Shown piece by piece: positions 46,847-57,158 of a DNA stretch of 64,000 nt. The stretch covers positions 1,426,001 through 1,490,000 of the forward strand of contig NZ_AP029048.1 in the NCBI RefSeq assembly GCF_040371545.1. The letters are read 5' to 3'. The notes under the pieces were generated by a model. The model had not been told where the DNA came from, ran no database searches, and saw only the letters and a list, made by a program, of their open reading frames with translations. The position numbers and the translations under genes were made by a program. This DNA comes from Synechococcus sp. M16CYN (GTDB taxonomy: Bacteria > Cyanobacteriota > Cyanobacteriia > PCC-6307 > Cyanobiaceae). The stretch's first letter is position 1. Each line of letters opens with the position of its first letter.

Positions 46847-49800
46847 TAACTGACCCGAGACAAAGCACGGTCGAGGGCTAAGATACGTTGCAGAGGAGCC
46901 GGTTCAACAATTCGTCCAGGCCCTACCATCGTCTGGAGTTGATCCGAAGACTTGGCTGTGATCCCCGGCATACCTCGCAGGAAAACATAGACATAACCAC
47001 CTAAATGATGTTCAGGTTTGTAAGCCGGCAAACGCCAACTCAGATGGCGGTGCAAGGCTAATAGGTAAATATGGGCCTGTAGCGGGTAGTGGTGACGGAT
47101 CATTTGTTGCTGCATCGCTTCTTGGTGATAGTGACGAGGTCCACATAGGTTGGTACCTTCTTCCGAGCCTCGTTCACCGATCCAGTTGCTCTTCCAATCC
47201 AAAACCCACCAACATGACTGTTTGAGGTCACAAAACACCAGATCAATCGAACCAGTAAGAAAGCCTCGACTATCTATTGCTAGCGTGGCGAGCCGATCGA
47301 TGTATACGCCCCCGAAACGGGCATTAGGCTCACACCGAAAAGCTTTCACTAAGTCACTAGTGCGTATGTGATCTACCGGAAGATCAAAGTTCAGTTCATG
47401 ATGGCGTTGCTGAAAGCCCAGCTGTTTTAGCTGTAACTGTGCTAGCGGACCTCCTAGTTGTGTAGTCAACACAAGATCAAGCCCTTCCATCACTATCGCC
47501 CGTAGATCACTATCCAGACCAGCGCGCTTTAGCTCGGTATCGATTATTGCTACCCGTATGTCTTCCGCTTCAGATTTGTCACCAACTTCAAAAGGGATTT
47601 GCTCGAGGATGCGATGGAGGCAATCACCAGCCACAGCGCCACGGGGAAAGTCAGAGAGAGGACCTTTCTCGGGCCAGAGATCTGCTTCAGTGCTACTGCC
47701 CCTCTTATCGGTAAGATCGGGATCTCGGCCTTGCCCATGTAGTACAAAGCCAGTAGATGCTGCGACCCAAGCTGAGTAACTCGCCCGTCCCCAGCTCTGG
47801 TCAATTTTTCCAGGGGTCGCACCAAGAGCGAGAGGGTCATCATTACACTGTGGTGGATGCCAACGCTGGTCATCAGCGAGAGGATCAGGTAGGGGACGGT
47901 GCAGGATTGATACATTCCGCTCCGCAAGAACCCTGAAGAGGCGCTCTCTGGTAAATGTCTCAACTGCGTCATCCACGGCCTCTGCACCAAAAAGCCAACT
48001 AGGTAATGGCGCTCCCTCCTGGTCCGTGGAACGTGCCCACACCAAGAGCAGCTGAGAGCGGGCGCGGGTGGCCGCGACGTAAGCTAGACGTTCCGCTTCG
48101 GCCATAGCAGCATCGAACGCCTGTTGTTTAGCGCGATGCCCAGCGCCCCAATGGGGATCAACCGCAATCAGCCAATTTCCTTCTCCAACTTGTCGCCAAA
48201 GCGGACCAATCTCTTGGCGTGGTGCCTGCCAGAGGTAGGGACATATTACAACAGGATATTCAAGCCCCTTGCTGTGATGAACAGTAACCACAGCTACAGC
48301 ACAATCAGCTTGATCACTATGTGGTTGACGCATCTCCGGCACTGGTGTGGTGGGATGCAGGCGTTCCCGCCGCAACCAATCCGCTGCTGTGGCAACATCT
48401 AATCCGTGGCGATACATGGTGTCCTGCACCAGCCGACCCACCTGCTGCAGATCGGCTAGCATCCGGCCCTGTTCAGACAAATTGGCAACCTGTTCTTCTT
48501 TCAAGAATTTGGATAGGCAACCCATTAAGCCCAGCTTGGGCATGGCGCTCCCCCAGAGCCGTAATTGCTCCGCAAGTTGATTTAATTTCTCTTCTTCGTC
48601 CATGGAGTCCAACGACCAATCAAGAAGCCATGAGCAAGCGAATAACCTCAGTAGGCGAGCATCACTGGGATCTACTAGGGCATCCAACAAACGCTGGATA
48701 ACAAGAGCAGCTTCACTCTCAAATACATCACACTGGGTAACCAACCGGGTGGGAATGCCACAAGCACTAAGGGCTCGGCGCAGATCAAGCGCTTGTTGGT
48801 GGCGACTCACCAAAATACAAAGGTCAGCAGGATCAAACCCTTCACGATTTTGTAGCAGCTCGAACACCACAGCTGCAACATGCTTGGGCAATACCTCCTC
48901 TAAATAGGCTCGTGATGTTATGGAATCAGTTTTAAACTCCAGTAGCTGGAGCGGAGCCCCCCACTTGGGGGCTGGCACTTCGCTGCGAGCCTCGACTGCA
49001 GGAATCTCCAACCCGGACCGAGCCATTCCTGGCTCCATCAATTTGTTCAACCCTTCCATGAGAAGAGGAGTTGTACGGAAATTATCAAGCAAATAATCGA
49101 TGCGATCGACCTGTGCCCGAGCACTGAAATAGGTGCCGAGATCGCCTCCTCGAAAGCGATAAATTGCTTGCTTTGGATCCCCAACCATTAGTAGGAGGTG
49201 GCGCGAACGATCTCCAAAAGTCCGCCGCAGCAAACGCCATTGCACTGGATCCGTATCTTGAAATTCATCTACCATTACGGCGCGATAACGCTCTTGCAAG
49301 GGAATAAGCCAGTCAGCCTCGTCTTCACCTGGATCCATTGCTGCCAAGAACCCAGCGAAAGTAATCGTTCCGCGAGAGCGACGCCTATCGTCAAGTTCTT
49401 TCAAACCGCGCTCCAGTAAATATCGCCAAACCTGCTCTAATGGTTCATCCCAGAGTGCAGCTATAGCGGTTTGCAAGGCCGGAGCCACAAGACTGGGATT
49501 CTTTTCACCGCACTTGCGAGCCACCCGAGACCAACTACCGGGATGGAAATACTCCTTCAAAGGCTTCTCAATAGCTGCGATCGCTGCCAGAGAGGGCACA
49601 CCATCTTGTGTTGCAACCCATCGGTTGATCATGGCACAGCGATCAGTTCGTGGCTGTGCGCTGTAGGGCGCCGTGAAGCGATAGCCTTGAGCTTTCCATA
49701 GCTCAGCTGCAAAGCGAAATCCACTCTCGAGGGTCTCGCAATCCTGTTTCCAGAGAACTTGGAACTCTTGCCAGAGCCCCTTTGTACAGATTCGTAACTG

Positions 49801-50466
49801 ATCGTGCAAAGGTGACTGGAAATCGAACCGGATTGGATCACCAGCCAATTGTGGATGGGGATCTTCTTCCAGTCGAGCGAGAGCATCACATAAGCTTCTT
49901 GGCGACAACCCGCGCAGTCGTAAACCTCGGAGTTGCTTCTCTGGGAGCGACAACAATTCTTGCTGCCAAAGGTCTTGCACCACCTCAGCCCGAAGCGCCG
50001 CAGCGTTACCCTCTAGTTGAGGTTCTATCGCTGCTCCGTTATCGAGAATCAGCCGCTGTAGGCTGCGGCGGCAAAACGCATGGATCGTGACGATGTCAAC
50101 ACCTTCTAGTCGCTCAAGAGCCACCAACAACTGACGGATCCATTGACGGCGTTCTAGAGGATCCGTGCACTGCGCCCACCATTCAGCCAAAACGGGGTCT
50201 GGTGCCTGCGGATATTCTTCATTCTCCAACTGCTCCAACCCAAGCAGCCCCTGCTGCAACCGTCGACCAATACGAGAGCGCAATTCTTTTGCAGCTGCCT
50301 CGGTGTAAGTCACCACGAGCAAAGCTTCGGGAGGATGGCTGGCCTCAGTGATTAGCCGCAGCGCGAGGTGGGCTAACACAAATGTTTTTCCCGTACCAGC
50401 ACTTGCTTCCAGCAACCGAACTCCAGGTTTCAGCGGATATGTATTAGCGTTGAAGGGTTGGACCAT
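46846..50466 (-). CDS. recB: RecBCD subunit beta (helicase-nuclease)
   Basis: A 1206-residue UvrD-like helicase with C-terminal nuclease. Walker A EASAGTGKTFVLAHLALRL is near residue 20; VMVDEFQDTDPVQWRLL is motif II; MVGDPKQAIYRFRGGDL is motif III; VVTVHHSKGLEYPVVI and AYVAATRARSQLLLV are later motifs. The nuclease domain near residue 1080 shows GSIDLVFCDL and WVLDWKSNW, the D...DxK active site. Length matches E. coli RecB. Starts 9 nt after recC. Confidence 0.95.
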   Translation of the reverse strand: MVQPFNANTYPLKPGVRLLEASAGTGKTFVLAHLALRLITEASHPPEALLVVTYTEAAAKELRSRIGRRLQQGLLGLEQLENEEYPQAPDPVLAEWWAQCTDPLERRQWIRQLLVALERLEGVDIVTIHAFCRRSLQRLILDNGAAIEPQLEGNAAALRAEVVQDLWQQELLSLPEKQLRGLRLRGLSPRSLCDALARLEEDPHPQLAGDPIRFDFQSPLHDQLRICTKGLWQEFQVLWKQDCETLESGFRFAAELWKAQGYRFTAPYSAQPRTDRCAMINRWVATQDGVPSLAAIAAIEKPLKEYFHPGSWSRVARKCGEKNPSLVAPALQTAIAALWDEPLEQVWRYLLERGLKELDDRRRSRGTITFAGFLAAMDPGEDEADWLIPLQERYRAVMVDEFQDTDPVQWRLLRRTFGDRSRHLLLMVGDPKQAIYRFRGGDLGTYFSARAQVDRIDYLLDNFRTTPLLMEGLNKLMEPGMARSGLEIPAVEARSEVPAPKWGAPLQLLEFKTDSITSRAYLEEVLPKHVAAVVFELLQNREGFDPADLCILVSRHQQALDLRRALSACGIPTRLVTQCDVFESEAALVIQRLLDALVDPSDARLLRLFACSWLLDWSLDSMDEEEKLNQLAEQLRLWGSAMPKLGLMGCLSKFLKEEQVANLSEQGRMLADLQQVGRLVQDTMYRHGLDVATAADWLRRERLHPTTPVPEMRQPHSDQADCAVAVVTVHHSKGLEYPVVICPYLWQAPRQEIGPLWRQVGEGNWLIAVDPHWGAGHRAKQQAFDAAMAEAERLAYVAATRARSQLLLVWARSTDQEGAPLPSWLFGAEAVDDAVETFTRERLFRVLAERNVSILHRPLPDPLADDQRWHPPQCNDDPLALGATPGKIDQSWGRASYSAWVAASTGFVLHGQGRDPDLTDKRGSSTEADLWPEKGPLSDFPRGAVAGDCLHRILEQIPFEVGDKSEAEDIRVAIIDTELKRAGLDSDLRAIVMEGLDLVLTTQLGGPLAQLQLKQLGFQQRHHELNFDLPVDHIRTSDLVKAFRCEPNARFGGVYIDRLATLAIDSRGFLTGSIDLVFCDLKQSCWWVLDWKSNWIGERGSEEGTNLCGPRHYHQEAMQQQMIRHHYPLQAHIYLLALHRHLSWRLPAYKPEHHLGGYVYVFLRGMPGITAKSSDQLQTMVGPGRIVEPAPLQRILALDRALSRVS

Positions 50467-50475
50467 TCGTGCGTA

Positions 50476-53400
50476 TCAACTCCGCTGTGCTTGAAGCAAT
50501 GGGCCATAGAGGGCTGAATAGGCTTCACGGAATCCCGGAGCTTTCAACAGTTCATCTGCGTCTACTTCTGCGCCAAAACAAAGATGAAGAGCCGGCGACC
50601 AACGCTCCTTTTGCCAACTGCTGCGGAACCATTCAAGACCTGTCCCTGGCCTGCGTTGCTCTTGCCAGGCCATCTGCCAACCGCTCTTTGGGGGTACAGG
50701 CCAACAGCGCTCCATTCCTCGCTGAGCCAGCCGTTGCAATGAGGTAAGTTGCCTTTCTGCCTCTGCGGTAGACAAAGGGTCCCAGAGTAGATAAGTCTCT
50801 GCACCCATGATACCGGTGCTGCGAGCAATCACCGCTGTAGGGGTTGGGGTTGTGGCGCATAGATAGAGATGATGAAGCCAGCCACGCATTACGCCAGCTG
50901 TGCTGAGCATTCCCGCTTGCACTACTACCTGAGTTTCCCCCGCGAACAAGAGAGGCCGCAAAGCACCTGCGAAAACAATATTATCGCGATGGCATGAACC
51001 AAGAATGTTGAGCTGGTGCATTAAGGCTTGCCAGCGCTTTGCTAGTTCCCTCTGCTCGAGGGCTGCTCCAGCCCCCGCAGGCAAAATACCCTGGCCTGTC
51101 AACATAGCTGGCCAGTCTGGAACACCCCCAGCGGCGAGCTGCTGTTCAAAGTTGCGATTCAGCAGCTGGTACCGCTCAAGAGCATTGAGCTCCAGTGGAT
51201 CAAAATCCTCCACTGCTTCAAATGTTTCACCGGGGTGGAGTCCCCTCGAGCGCAACCAAGCCATCTGTGGCTGACGCATCCAGTAGAGGAGATTTTCGTA
51301 TACCATGGAATCATTCAATTCCGTGGACTCGTTAGAATCGTCTGTCGGATTAGCCCATTCAAGTGGCCATGACAGAGCAAACTTCGGTTCCGGACGTTTC
51401 CGATCTAGCCAACGCCTCACTTCTAATTGACGACGGTCACAACTCAATGGCGCTTCAACACGGAAATTGCTGCGAGCCAAAGGATTCGCCGCTGGGGTAA
51501 GCAGTAAACCTTCAGTACTGCTGTTCGACAGCTCCTGTTGCAGTTGCAACAACCATTGTTCTACTGGAGCCGCAGGAGGTTGATTCTCTCCTGTGCGTTC
51601 ATTGCGGCTACACCAACTAACCAACAGATGACGGCGTGCCGATATCAAGGATTCGAGTAGTACATATCGGTCTTGATCACTCTCACTTGGATCCCCGAGC
51701 CGTTGTTCCTGCTCCAGTAGATGAAATCCGGGGCGCTTGGTTGAACGAGGAAATGCTGCATCATCAAGACCCATCAAGACGATCACCTTGTACGGAATAG
51801 CCCACATCGGCTCCAACGCACTGATAGTTAGCGAGCTGGTGCAGTGCCCAAAGCGACCGCTATCAACCGACAATGCTTCGTTTAACACTTCAATCACCAA
51901 GGTGATATCAAGCTCCAATGAGCAATTAACGGTATGTAACCGCCAATCTTCAAGAGCTGTGATCCAGTGCTGCAATTCATAACTCCAAGCCCAGCCATTT
52001 CCAAACAACTCTTGTAAAACCGATCGCAGCAAGTCCACCCAAGCGCTGCATGTTTTTGGCCGCCTGAATTGCTGAATCATTCGTGCCAACCGATCCAAAA
52101 ACGTCCACCAACGCACCAAACGATCCGGATCAAGTTCCCAATTAAACGGCGCTGTATTCAAAGGCGCCAAACCCTCGTTCGAGGGCAAAACCAGTCCCAA
52201 CAACCAACGATCTAGACACCAGCTTAAACTGTGGGTTTCGTCACCACCGCGTTCTGTCGCATCCAAACCCCAACGGAAGCCGCTTCTCTGCAGCACCCTG
52301 GTCATCAACACGCATTCTTCCGAGGACAGAGCCTGCAATTGCTGAAGAATTGGATGGGTTAAAAATTGTTTTAAACCTGTGGCAGTAAAACGACCAGCCG
52401 CCAACTCCAAGAGATTCAGCATCACTCTCGATATCCCTAAACTGCTTTGGCAGCTTTGACTTGTGAGACGCCAAGGAATATGAACACCGGTTGCATCGTA
52501 GTCATTAAACACCGAGTTCAACAGGGGAGCGTAACGATCAATTTGCGGAGTCATTATCAGAACATCACGTGGAGCCAGATCGGAATCTGCAGCTAACCAC
52601 TGGAGAATCCGATCCCGTATCAACTGCACCTCGCGCCATGGTCCAGGCGCGGCTTGAAAAATGACGGACTGGTCGTTCGGCAATCGTTGTAAAACAACTG
52701 ACTGACCGGGATTAACAAGCTGCTCCTGCAGTTGTTCTAAGAGCGTTGCTGATCGGTTGCTCTGGGTAGCCGTGCGAACGGGTGTCGCAAACAGATCCTT
52801 ATCCCAATGTTCCTCTAGTTCCACAGCGCCCGAACCCTCTAGCAATTGCTGGAACTCAGCTCCCATTCGACCAAGCTTCGCTTCAAGCCGTGGTGCAGCC
52901 TCAAGCCAAGTTCCATCCATCGGTTCTAACCACGCCTTCTGTAGAAGTTTTCGTCGACTACTACATAGTTGCCATAAGTCTGGACATGAAGTGAGAAGAT
53001 AGATCTCCACATCCGTGACACTTGACAGAGCCTGAATCAATTCAACTTGCACCGGTGCAAGGGCGCTTATGCCAAATAAGCGAAGTCGATCAGGCAGGGA
53101 CGCGTTTGAAACAGTACCGCTACGCAATCGACCGATGGCTTCACGAACCTGCAGTCCAAAGGGGAGACTGTGCAACCGACCAGCCAGTAGCCGCCAAAAC
53201 ACTGGCTGCCAATCCTGGTACGTGAATGAAGGTGATGCGCTCCACTCAGTCAATACATCAGGGCGATAGAGGGCATAATCGTCAAATGCGTCAGCAATCG
53301 CCCGAGCCAGCTGCCAGCGATCCCGGCTAAGCGTTAGTCTCTGTTTGCTTCTCTCACGTCCGTTCAACCAACGCTGTAAAGGCAGCGCCACATCCTGGTC

Positions 53401-53751
53401 AAGTAGCTCGGGCAGCGTCTTAAGAACAGGCCATATTAAATGTTTAGCCCGCCATGGGTCATTTTCTTTTGAAGGAAGACCCAAGACTTCACGCACCAAT
53501 TGACGTAGGTAACTGTTTGGATAGGGAAACCTCACCAGCGAAGTGATGCCGTTGGCAACGGCGACTTGTTCACCCAACCAGCTTCCTGTCGGTCGAGTGT
53601 TCACCATCACCTCCAGTACTTCTAGGGGGCCGGGTTTTTGCTTAATCAACTGTTGGGCCAGCAACTGAGCAAGCAACTCAGCCCGGTTGCTCCGATAAAG
53701 TTTTAACAATGCCCCGAATTGCGAGCCGGTATAACCGGTATAGGCACCCAC
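50476..53751 (-). CDS. recC: RecBCD subunit gamma
   Basis: A 1091-residue RecC subunit, which in the complex recognises Chi and splits the duplex. N-terminal region begins LYRSNRAELLAQLLAQQL; family stretches are RFPYPNSYLRQLVREVLGLP, RLFGISALAPVQVELIQALS, DVLIMTPQIDRYAPLLNSVF and IPYKVIVLMGLDDAAFPR. It has no functional Walker motifs, as expected. First gene of the recCBD operon, with a decayed gene and ycf54 upstream. Confidence 0.93.
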   Translation of the reverse strand: MGAYTGYTGSQFGALLKLYRSNRAELLAQLLAQQLIKQKPGPLEVLEVMVNTRPTGSWLGEQVAVANGITSLVRFPYPNSYLRQLVREVLGLPSKENDPWRAKHLIWPVLKTLPELLDQDVALPLQRWLNGRERSKQRLTLSRDRWQLARAIADAFDDYALYRPDVLTEWSASPSFTYQDWQPVFWRLLAGRLHSLPFGLQVREAIGRLRSGTVSNASLPDRLRLFGISALAPVQVELIQALSSVTDVEIYLLTSCPDLWQLCSSRRKLLQKAWLEPMDGTWLEAAPRLEAKLGRMGAEFQQLLEGSGAVELEEHWDKDLFATPVRTATQSNRSATLLEQLQEQLVNPGQSVVLQRLPNDQSVIFQAAPGPWREVQLIRDRILQWLAADSDLAPRDVLIMTPQIDRYAPLLNSVFNDYDATGVHIPWRLTSQSCQSSLGISRVMLNLLELAAGRFTATGLKQFLTHPILQQLQALSSEECVLMTRVLQRSGFRWGLDATERGGDETHSLSWCLDRWLLGLVLPSNEGLAPLNTAPFNWELDPDRLVRWWTFLDRLARMIQQFRRPKTCSAWVDLLRSVLQELFGNGWAWSYELQHWITALEDWRLHTVNCSLELDITLVIEVLNEALSVDSGRFGHCTSSLTISALEPMWAIPYKVIVLMGLDDAAFPRSTKRPGFHLLEQEQRLGDPSESDQDRYVLLESLISARRHLLVSWCSRNERTGENQPPAAPVEQWLLQLQQELSNSSTEGLLLTPAANPLARSNFRVEAPLSCDRRQLEVRRWLDRKRPEPKFALSWPLEWANPTDDSNESTELNDSMVYENLLYWMRQPQMAWLRSRGLHPGETFEAVEDFDPLELNALERYQLLNRNFEQQLAAGGVPDWPAMLTGQGILPAGAGAALEQRELAKRWQALMHQLNILGSCHRDNIVFAGALRPLLFAGETQVVVQAGMLSTAGVMRGWLHHLYLCATTPTPTAVIARSTGIMGAETYLLWDPLSTAEAERQLTSLQRLAQRGMERCWPVPPKSGWQMAWQEQRRPGTGLEWFRSSWQKERWSPALHLCFGAEVDADELLKAPGFREAYSALYGPLLQAQRS

Positions 53752-53909
53752 TTAGGAGTAGCCAGCCTAGGTTCGGGCACGTTCACCACAAACTTACCTT
53801 CCCTTGTAGATATAAGACAGCCGCTACCTAAAAACACAGCAATTAAATGAAAGTACGTCTAATATCAGCCGCATATATCACCCGCCTGACACTACTAGCA
53901 TCCAATATT

Positions 53910-54105
53910 CTACTCAGCCATGGACAGATTCTGATGCGAGTAAGTGGAGATTTGCCAGGTCACTGAACATCGATGCACGATGTCGACCGCGGCCTTACCA
54001 TTAGTGTAAATAGCCAAGTCCTACCGGCTTTTCCACGCCATCGACAATTTGAACTGGTAGAGCGATTTGCTTGGAGACTTGGAGAGAGTCGGGGCGCGTT
54101 AGACG
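53910..54105 (-). pseudogene. frameshifted relic following ycf54
   Basis: Directly after ycf54 the minus strand reads SLQVSKQIALPVQIVDGVEK then PVGLGYL, and one base later (frameshift at about 54006, an extra C) continues TNGKAAVDIVHRCSVTWQIS and on to TAG at 53910. Joined, it is a coherent ~63-residue product. There is no ATG, GTG or TTG at the expected beginning, so both start and frame are lost. Family unknown to me; it was probably the third gene of a pdxJ-ycf54 unit. Confidence 0.55.
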
Positions 54106-54419
54106 TTACTAGATGTAGCATCGGGAATAATTGAGGTTGGAGCCTCGAAACGACCAACGACTACATATTCCAGTCGCAATTTTAAAAATGTGATAAAAGT
54201 TTTGTCTGTAGATATAATTGCCGCAGCGGGCTGTGGTACTTGACTTGCCAGACTAGATAGCCCTGGAGCTTGAAGAAAAGCCGGACGTCGAATCAACCAG
54301 AAATCGATCTCTTTATTCGTTTCGACGTAATTGCGCTGACGCTCCCTTAAGACTTCTTCAAGAGGTTCATCAACAATGAGAAACTGCTCGCTCGCGGCAA
54401 CGAAGTGATAAATAGTCAT
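54099..54419 (-). CDS. ycf54: Ycf54 (MgPME cyclase accessory protein)
   Basis: A 106-residue protein of the DUF2488 family required by the aerobic Mg-protoporphyrin IX monomethylester cyclase in chlorophyll synthesis. The sequence [18 protein letters not shown] at the N-terminus, then [18 protein letters not shown] and [20 protein letters not shown], and a FEAP segment near the end are characteristic. ATG overlaps the pdxJ stop by 4 nt (ATGA). Together with bciA it supplies late chlorophyll enzymes in this window. Confidence 0.9.
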   Translation of the reverse strand: MTIYHFVAASEQFLIVDEPLEEVLRERQRNYVETNKEIDFWLIRRPAFLQAPGLSSLASQVPQPAAAIISTDKTFITFLKLRLEYVVVGRFEAPTSIIPDATSSNV

Positions 54420-55165
54420 CCAATTGTCTGTCCGAATAAAAAACTGGGTCGAGGATTCTGGATCAAAGCTTTCATTTCCCGAACCGCTTGTTGAAGTCCA
54501 ACGGCAACAGCACGGGCAACAACCGTGTGCCCAATGTTAAGTTCCTCCATCCCAGGGATGGCCGCCACAGGCTCAACATTTTGATAATTAAGGCCGTGAC
54601 CAGCATTGACTCTCAAACCAAATTGACGGGCGATTGCTGTGCTCTCATTAAGGCGAGCCAACTCATAGGGCTGCTCCTTCCACTCGGCTTCCGCATAGCG
54701 GCCGGTATGGAGTTCAACCCAACGTGCTCCAGAATCACGACAAGCCTCTAATTCCGTAGCGTCAGGATCAACAAACAAACTTACTGGGATATTGCTGTTA
54801 TGAAGTTTTTCTACCATCGCAGCCAGTGTAGATAATTGAGCCACTACGTCTAGCCCCCCCTCCGTCGTCACCTCTTGGCGGTTCTCCGGCACTAACGTGA
54901 CCATATCTGGTTGGACCCTTAGAGCGACAGCCATCATCTCTTCCGTAGCTGCCATCTCCAGATTTAAGCGAGAACGGACAGTCTGGCGTAGCAACTCCAC
55001 ATCACGATCCTGAACATGACGCCGGTCTTCTCGAAGGTGAACTGTGATTCCATCAGCACCCCCGAGTTCCGCCAGCATTGCCATTGGCACGGGATCCGGT
55101 TCTACCGTGTGGCGAGCTTCACGGATGTTGGCGATATGGTCAATATTGACGCCTAGGCTGGCCAT
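54416..55165 (-). CDS. pdxJ: pyridoxine 5'-phosphate synthase
   Basis: A 249-residue TIM-barrel enzyme that condenses 1-deoxyxylulose 5-phosphate with 3-amino-2-oxopropyl phosphate in vitamin B6 synthesis. Landmarks: [17 protein letters not shown] at the start, [42 protein letters not shown], and [20 protein letters not shown] then [13 protein letters not shown]. All typical phosphate- and substrate-binding positions look intact. Overlaps ycf54 by 4 nt. Confidence 0.95.
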   Translation of the reverse strand: MASLGVNIDHIANIREARHTVEPDPVPMAMLAELGGADGITVHLREDRRHVQDRDVELLRQTVRSRLNLEMAATEEMMAVALRVQPDMVTLVPENRQEVTTEGGLDVVAQLSTLAAMVEKLHNSNIPVSLFVDPDATELEACRDSGARWVELHTGRYAEAEWKEQPYELARLNESTAIARQFGLRVNAGHGLNYQNVEPVAAIPGMEELNIGHTVVARAVAVGLQQAVREMKALIQNPRPSFLFGQTIG

Positions 55166-55249
55166 AAAGGCTGTTGTTGATGGCCAAATCCTATGCAGAA
55201 CGACTTCCAGGCTTTAAATTCTTAAAGACTTCCTGACTGATGTTCTCCG

Positions 55250-55951
55250 TTGGCCGCGGCACAGGCGACCCGTGAAAATGCCCTAAGGGTGGGGGTTGAT
55301 CAGTTTTGGGCTCCCTTGGCTATGTTGGCAACCCAAAACATTGCGCTGCCACTGCAGTTTCGTGAGCGTCTCGTTCTTCACCCTGAGCGACTGCCTCATT
55401 GTGGTTCAGTACTTCTGGCACCAACACATCGTGCCCGTTGGGATGCATTGATGCTAACCATGGCCGCTGGTCGACGTGTAACAGGTCGCGATTGTCGCTT
55501 CATGGTCACCACCACAGAAATGCGAGGGTTGCAGGGATGGTTCCTTCAACGTTTGGGCTGCTTCCCCATAAATCAGGGACATCCATCGATGACAACACTA
55601 AGGTTGGCTATTGACTTACTTGCCAACAGGCAACAGCTCGTGGTATTCCCAGAGGGACGAATTCAACGCATTGATCGGCCGATTCAGGTGCGGGCCGGGC
55701 TCGTGCGCCTAGCCCAGCTTGCACAAAGCCGCGGCGTTCAAGTACCTGTGATTCCAGTCGGCTTAGGCTATAGCCAAGCGTTTCCACAGTCGGCCGGTCG
55801 AGCTGCTGTGTGTTTCGGGAAGGCTCTTAAAGTGCCAACAACCACGGGTAAGGAAGCAGCGCAGCAGTTCAACCACAAACTCACAAGAGCGATGCATGTG
55901 GCTGAACGATCGGCTCGTAAGGCTGTCGGGCGGCCGCTTCAAACCTTTTGA
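55250..55951 (+). CDS. PlsC-like 1-acylglycerol-phosphate acyltransferase
   Basis: A 233-residue membrane-associated acyltransferase. The HX4D motif is THRARWDALM; block III is VFPEGRIQRIDRPIQVRAGL with the EGR substrate-binding arginine; block IV is VPVIPVGLGYS. This fits AGPAT enzymes that make phosphatidate, the substrate of CdsA encoded elsewhere in the window. TTG start at 55250 is used because no ATG is in frame nearby. Divergent from pdxJ. Confidence 0.85.
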   Translation: MAAAQATRENALRVGVDQFWAPLAMLATQNIALPLQFRERLVLHPERLPHCGSVLLAPTHRARWDALMLTMAAGRRVTGRDCRFMVTTTEMRGLQGWFLQRLGCFPINQGHPSMTTLRLAIDLLANRQQLVVFPEGRIQRIDRPIQVRAGLVRLAQLAQSRGVQVPVIPVGLGYSQAFPQSAGRAAVCFGKALKVPTTTGKEAAQQFNHKLTRAMHVAERSARKAVGRPLQTF

Positions 55952-56217
55952 GTTCAGTCAAAATGCCTTGGATTTGGCCCCATGGGTCGTCACTTCTTCA
56001 ACTAACAGCCTTCGCTTTAGTAGCCACTTCCACCCTTATCCATTCGAGTTTAATAGTTTTCCAGCAACGGGATCCCAGCTCAAGCGCGACAGTGGCTTTA
56101 GTCTGTCGGCCGTTAAAATTGCCGTCTCCTGCGGCGGTGCAGCGGCCTATAGGGGAGACTTCGTTCGCGCCCACAGAAACCACAATAAAAACCAGGCGAG
56201 GCATTCAGAACAGCTAG
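55948..56217 (+). CDS. small exported protein of unknown function
   Basis: Up to 89 residues. A TTG at 55948 overlaps the acyltransferase stop (TTGA), and an ATG at 55963 gives an 84-residue alternative beginning MPWIWPHGSSLLQL. Residues ~10-32 of the longer form are hydrophobic (LLQLTAFALVATSTLIHSSL), like a signal peptide or anchor, followed by a polar, proline-rich remainder. No family known. Opposite-strand and other-frame readings of the same DNA are also open, so the gene is uncertain. Confidence 0.4.
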   Translation: MSSVKMPWIWPHGSSLLQLTAFALVATSTLIHSSLIVFQQRDPSSSATVALVCRPLKLPSPAAVQRPIGETSFAPTETTIKTRRGIQNS

Positions 56218-56556
56218 TCTTAATTTTACGAAGATCTCGGCACGGCTTTGATGAATTAGTTCTGCATAGACACAAATAATCCCAAAATAGAAAGCCCCTA
56301 GGCTGGGTTACTTATTGAGTCTGATCTGTAGCTAGCTGCATTGTTTGTCCTAGAGGTAGAATCAACCAAAAACTGCCGTTTTTGCTTTGTATCAAAGTTG
56401 GCTAAGGCTGGTGACTTGACCTAAAAATCACAGAGTTCGCAGGGGAGTTTATCAAAGTCTCCTAAAATTCAGCTCCGTAAGACTGAATTCAAGGGTGTTT
56501 TGCGACCAGGCAGCTGGGTTCATCTGTCAGCATCGTTTGATCGTAATCTATTCCCC
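56218..56556. other. intergenic region
   Basis: 339 bases before bolA. Mixed composition; no reading frame of interest, no tRNA. The promoter of bolA-grxD must lie here, but I cannot point to it with confidence. Confidence 0.4.
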
Positions 56557-56790
56557 ATGATACAGCTATCCGCGGTCGAGTCTGCGATTCAACGTGTCAT
56601 CCCTGATGCCAGGGTGACTGTTGAAGATCTCACCGGTGGTGGTGATCATCTTCAAGTGAGTGTGGTCTCTTCAGCCTTTAGTGGATTGTCGCGGATTCGC
56701 CAACACCAAATAGTCTATGGAGCACTGCAGCAGGAGCTGGCCAGCGAGGCAATTCATGCGTTGGCACTCAACACTTCTATCCCTTCCTGA
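56557..56790 (+). CDS. BolA-family protein
   Basis: A 77-residue BolA protein. Landmarks: [20 protein letters not shown] at the N-terminus, [12 protein letters not shown] with the conserved histidine, and [17 protein letters not shown] with the helix-turn-helix-like RxxRHQ segment. I use the ATG at 56557, the family start; an upstream in-frame start at 56500 adds 19 alien residues. BolA proteins partner with monothiol glutaredoxins in iron-sulphur handling; grxD follows immediately. Confidence 0.88.
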   Translation: MIQLSAVESAIQRVIPDARVTVEDLTGGGDHLQVSVVSSAFSGLSRIRQHQIVYGALQQELASEAIHALALNTSIPS

Positions 56791-56814
56791 TCTTCACGAC
56801 ACCTTCCCTTAATT

Positions 56815-57138
56815 ATGGACACTTCTACTAAATCTCGTATCGAAAGCCTGATCGCTTCGAGCCCAATCTTTGTATTTATGAAGGGCTCCAAATTGATGCC
56901 GCAATGCGGCTTCTCGAATAATGTTGTACAGATTCTCCACTCGATCGGCGTCGCATTCGAGACCTTTGATGTTTTGTCGGACGTGGAGATACGACAAGGA
57001 ATCAAAGAATTCTCTAATTGGCCCACGATTCCCCAAGTTTATGTAAAAGGGGAGTTCATGGGTGGATCTGATATCTTAATTGAGATGTACAACGAGGGTG
57101 AGCTTCGCGAAAAGTTAGAAATTGCGCTTGCTAGTTAG
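56815..57138 (+). CDS. grxD: monothiol glutaredoxin, Grx4 type
   Basis: A 107-residue CGFS glutaredoxin that carries a [2Fe-2S] cluster with glutathione. The active-site motif is MPQCGFSNNVVQIL at about residue 29; the glutathione-binding WPTIPQVYVKGEFMGGSDIL is complete. Separated from bolA by 24 nt, so the two are probably co-transcribed, consistent with a BolA-Grx complex acting in iron sensing or cluster delivery. Confidence 0.95.
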   Translation: MDTSTKSRIESLIASSPIFVFMKGSKLMPQCGFSNNVVQILHSIGVAFETFDVLSDVEIRQGIKEFSNWPTIPQVYVKGEFMGGSDILIEMYNEGELREKLEIALAS

Positions 57139-57158
57139 GTCGTCATGTTTGGCAACCG

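Noticed and set aside
53960-54157. 65-codon minus-strand frame overlapping ycf54
   Set aside because: It is a third frame over the relic and the ycf54 end; the composition of the other two frames is far more protein-like.
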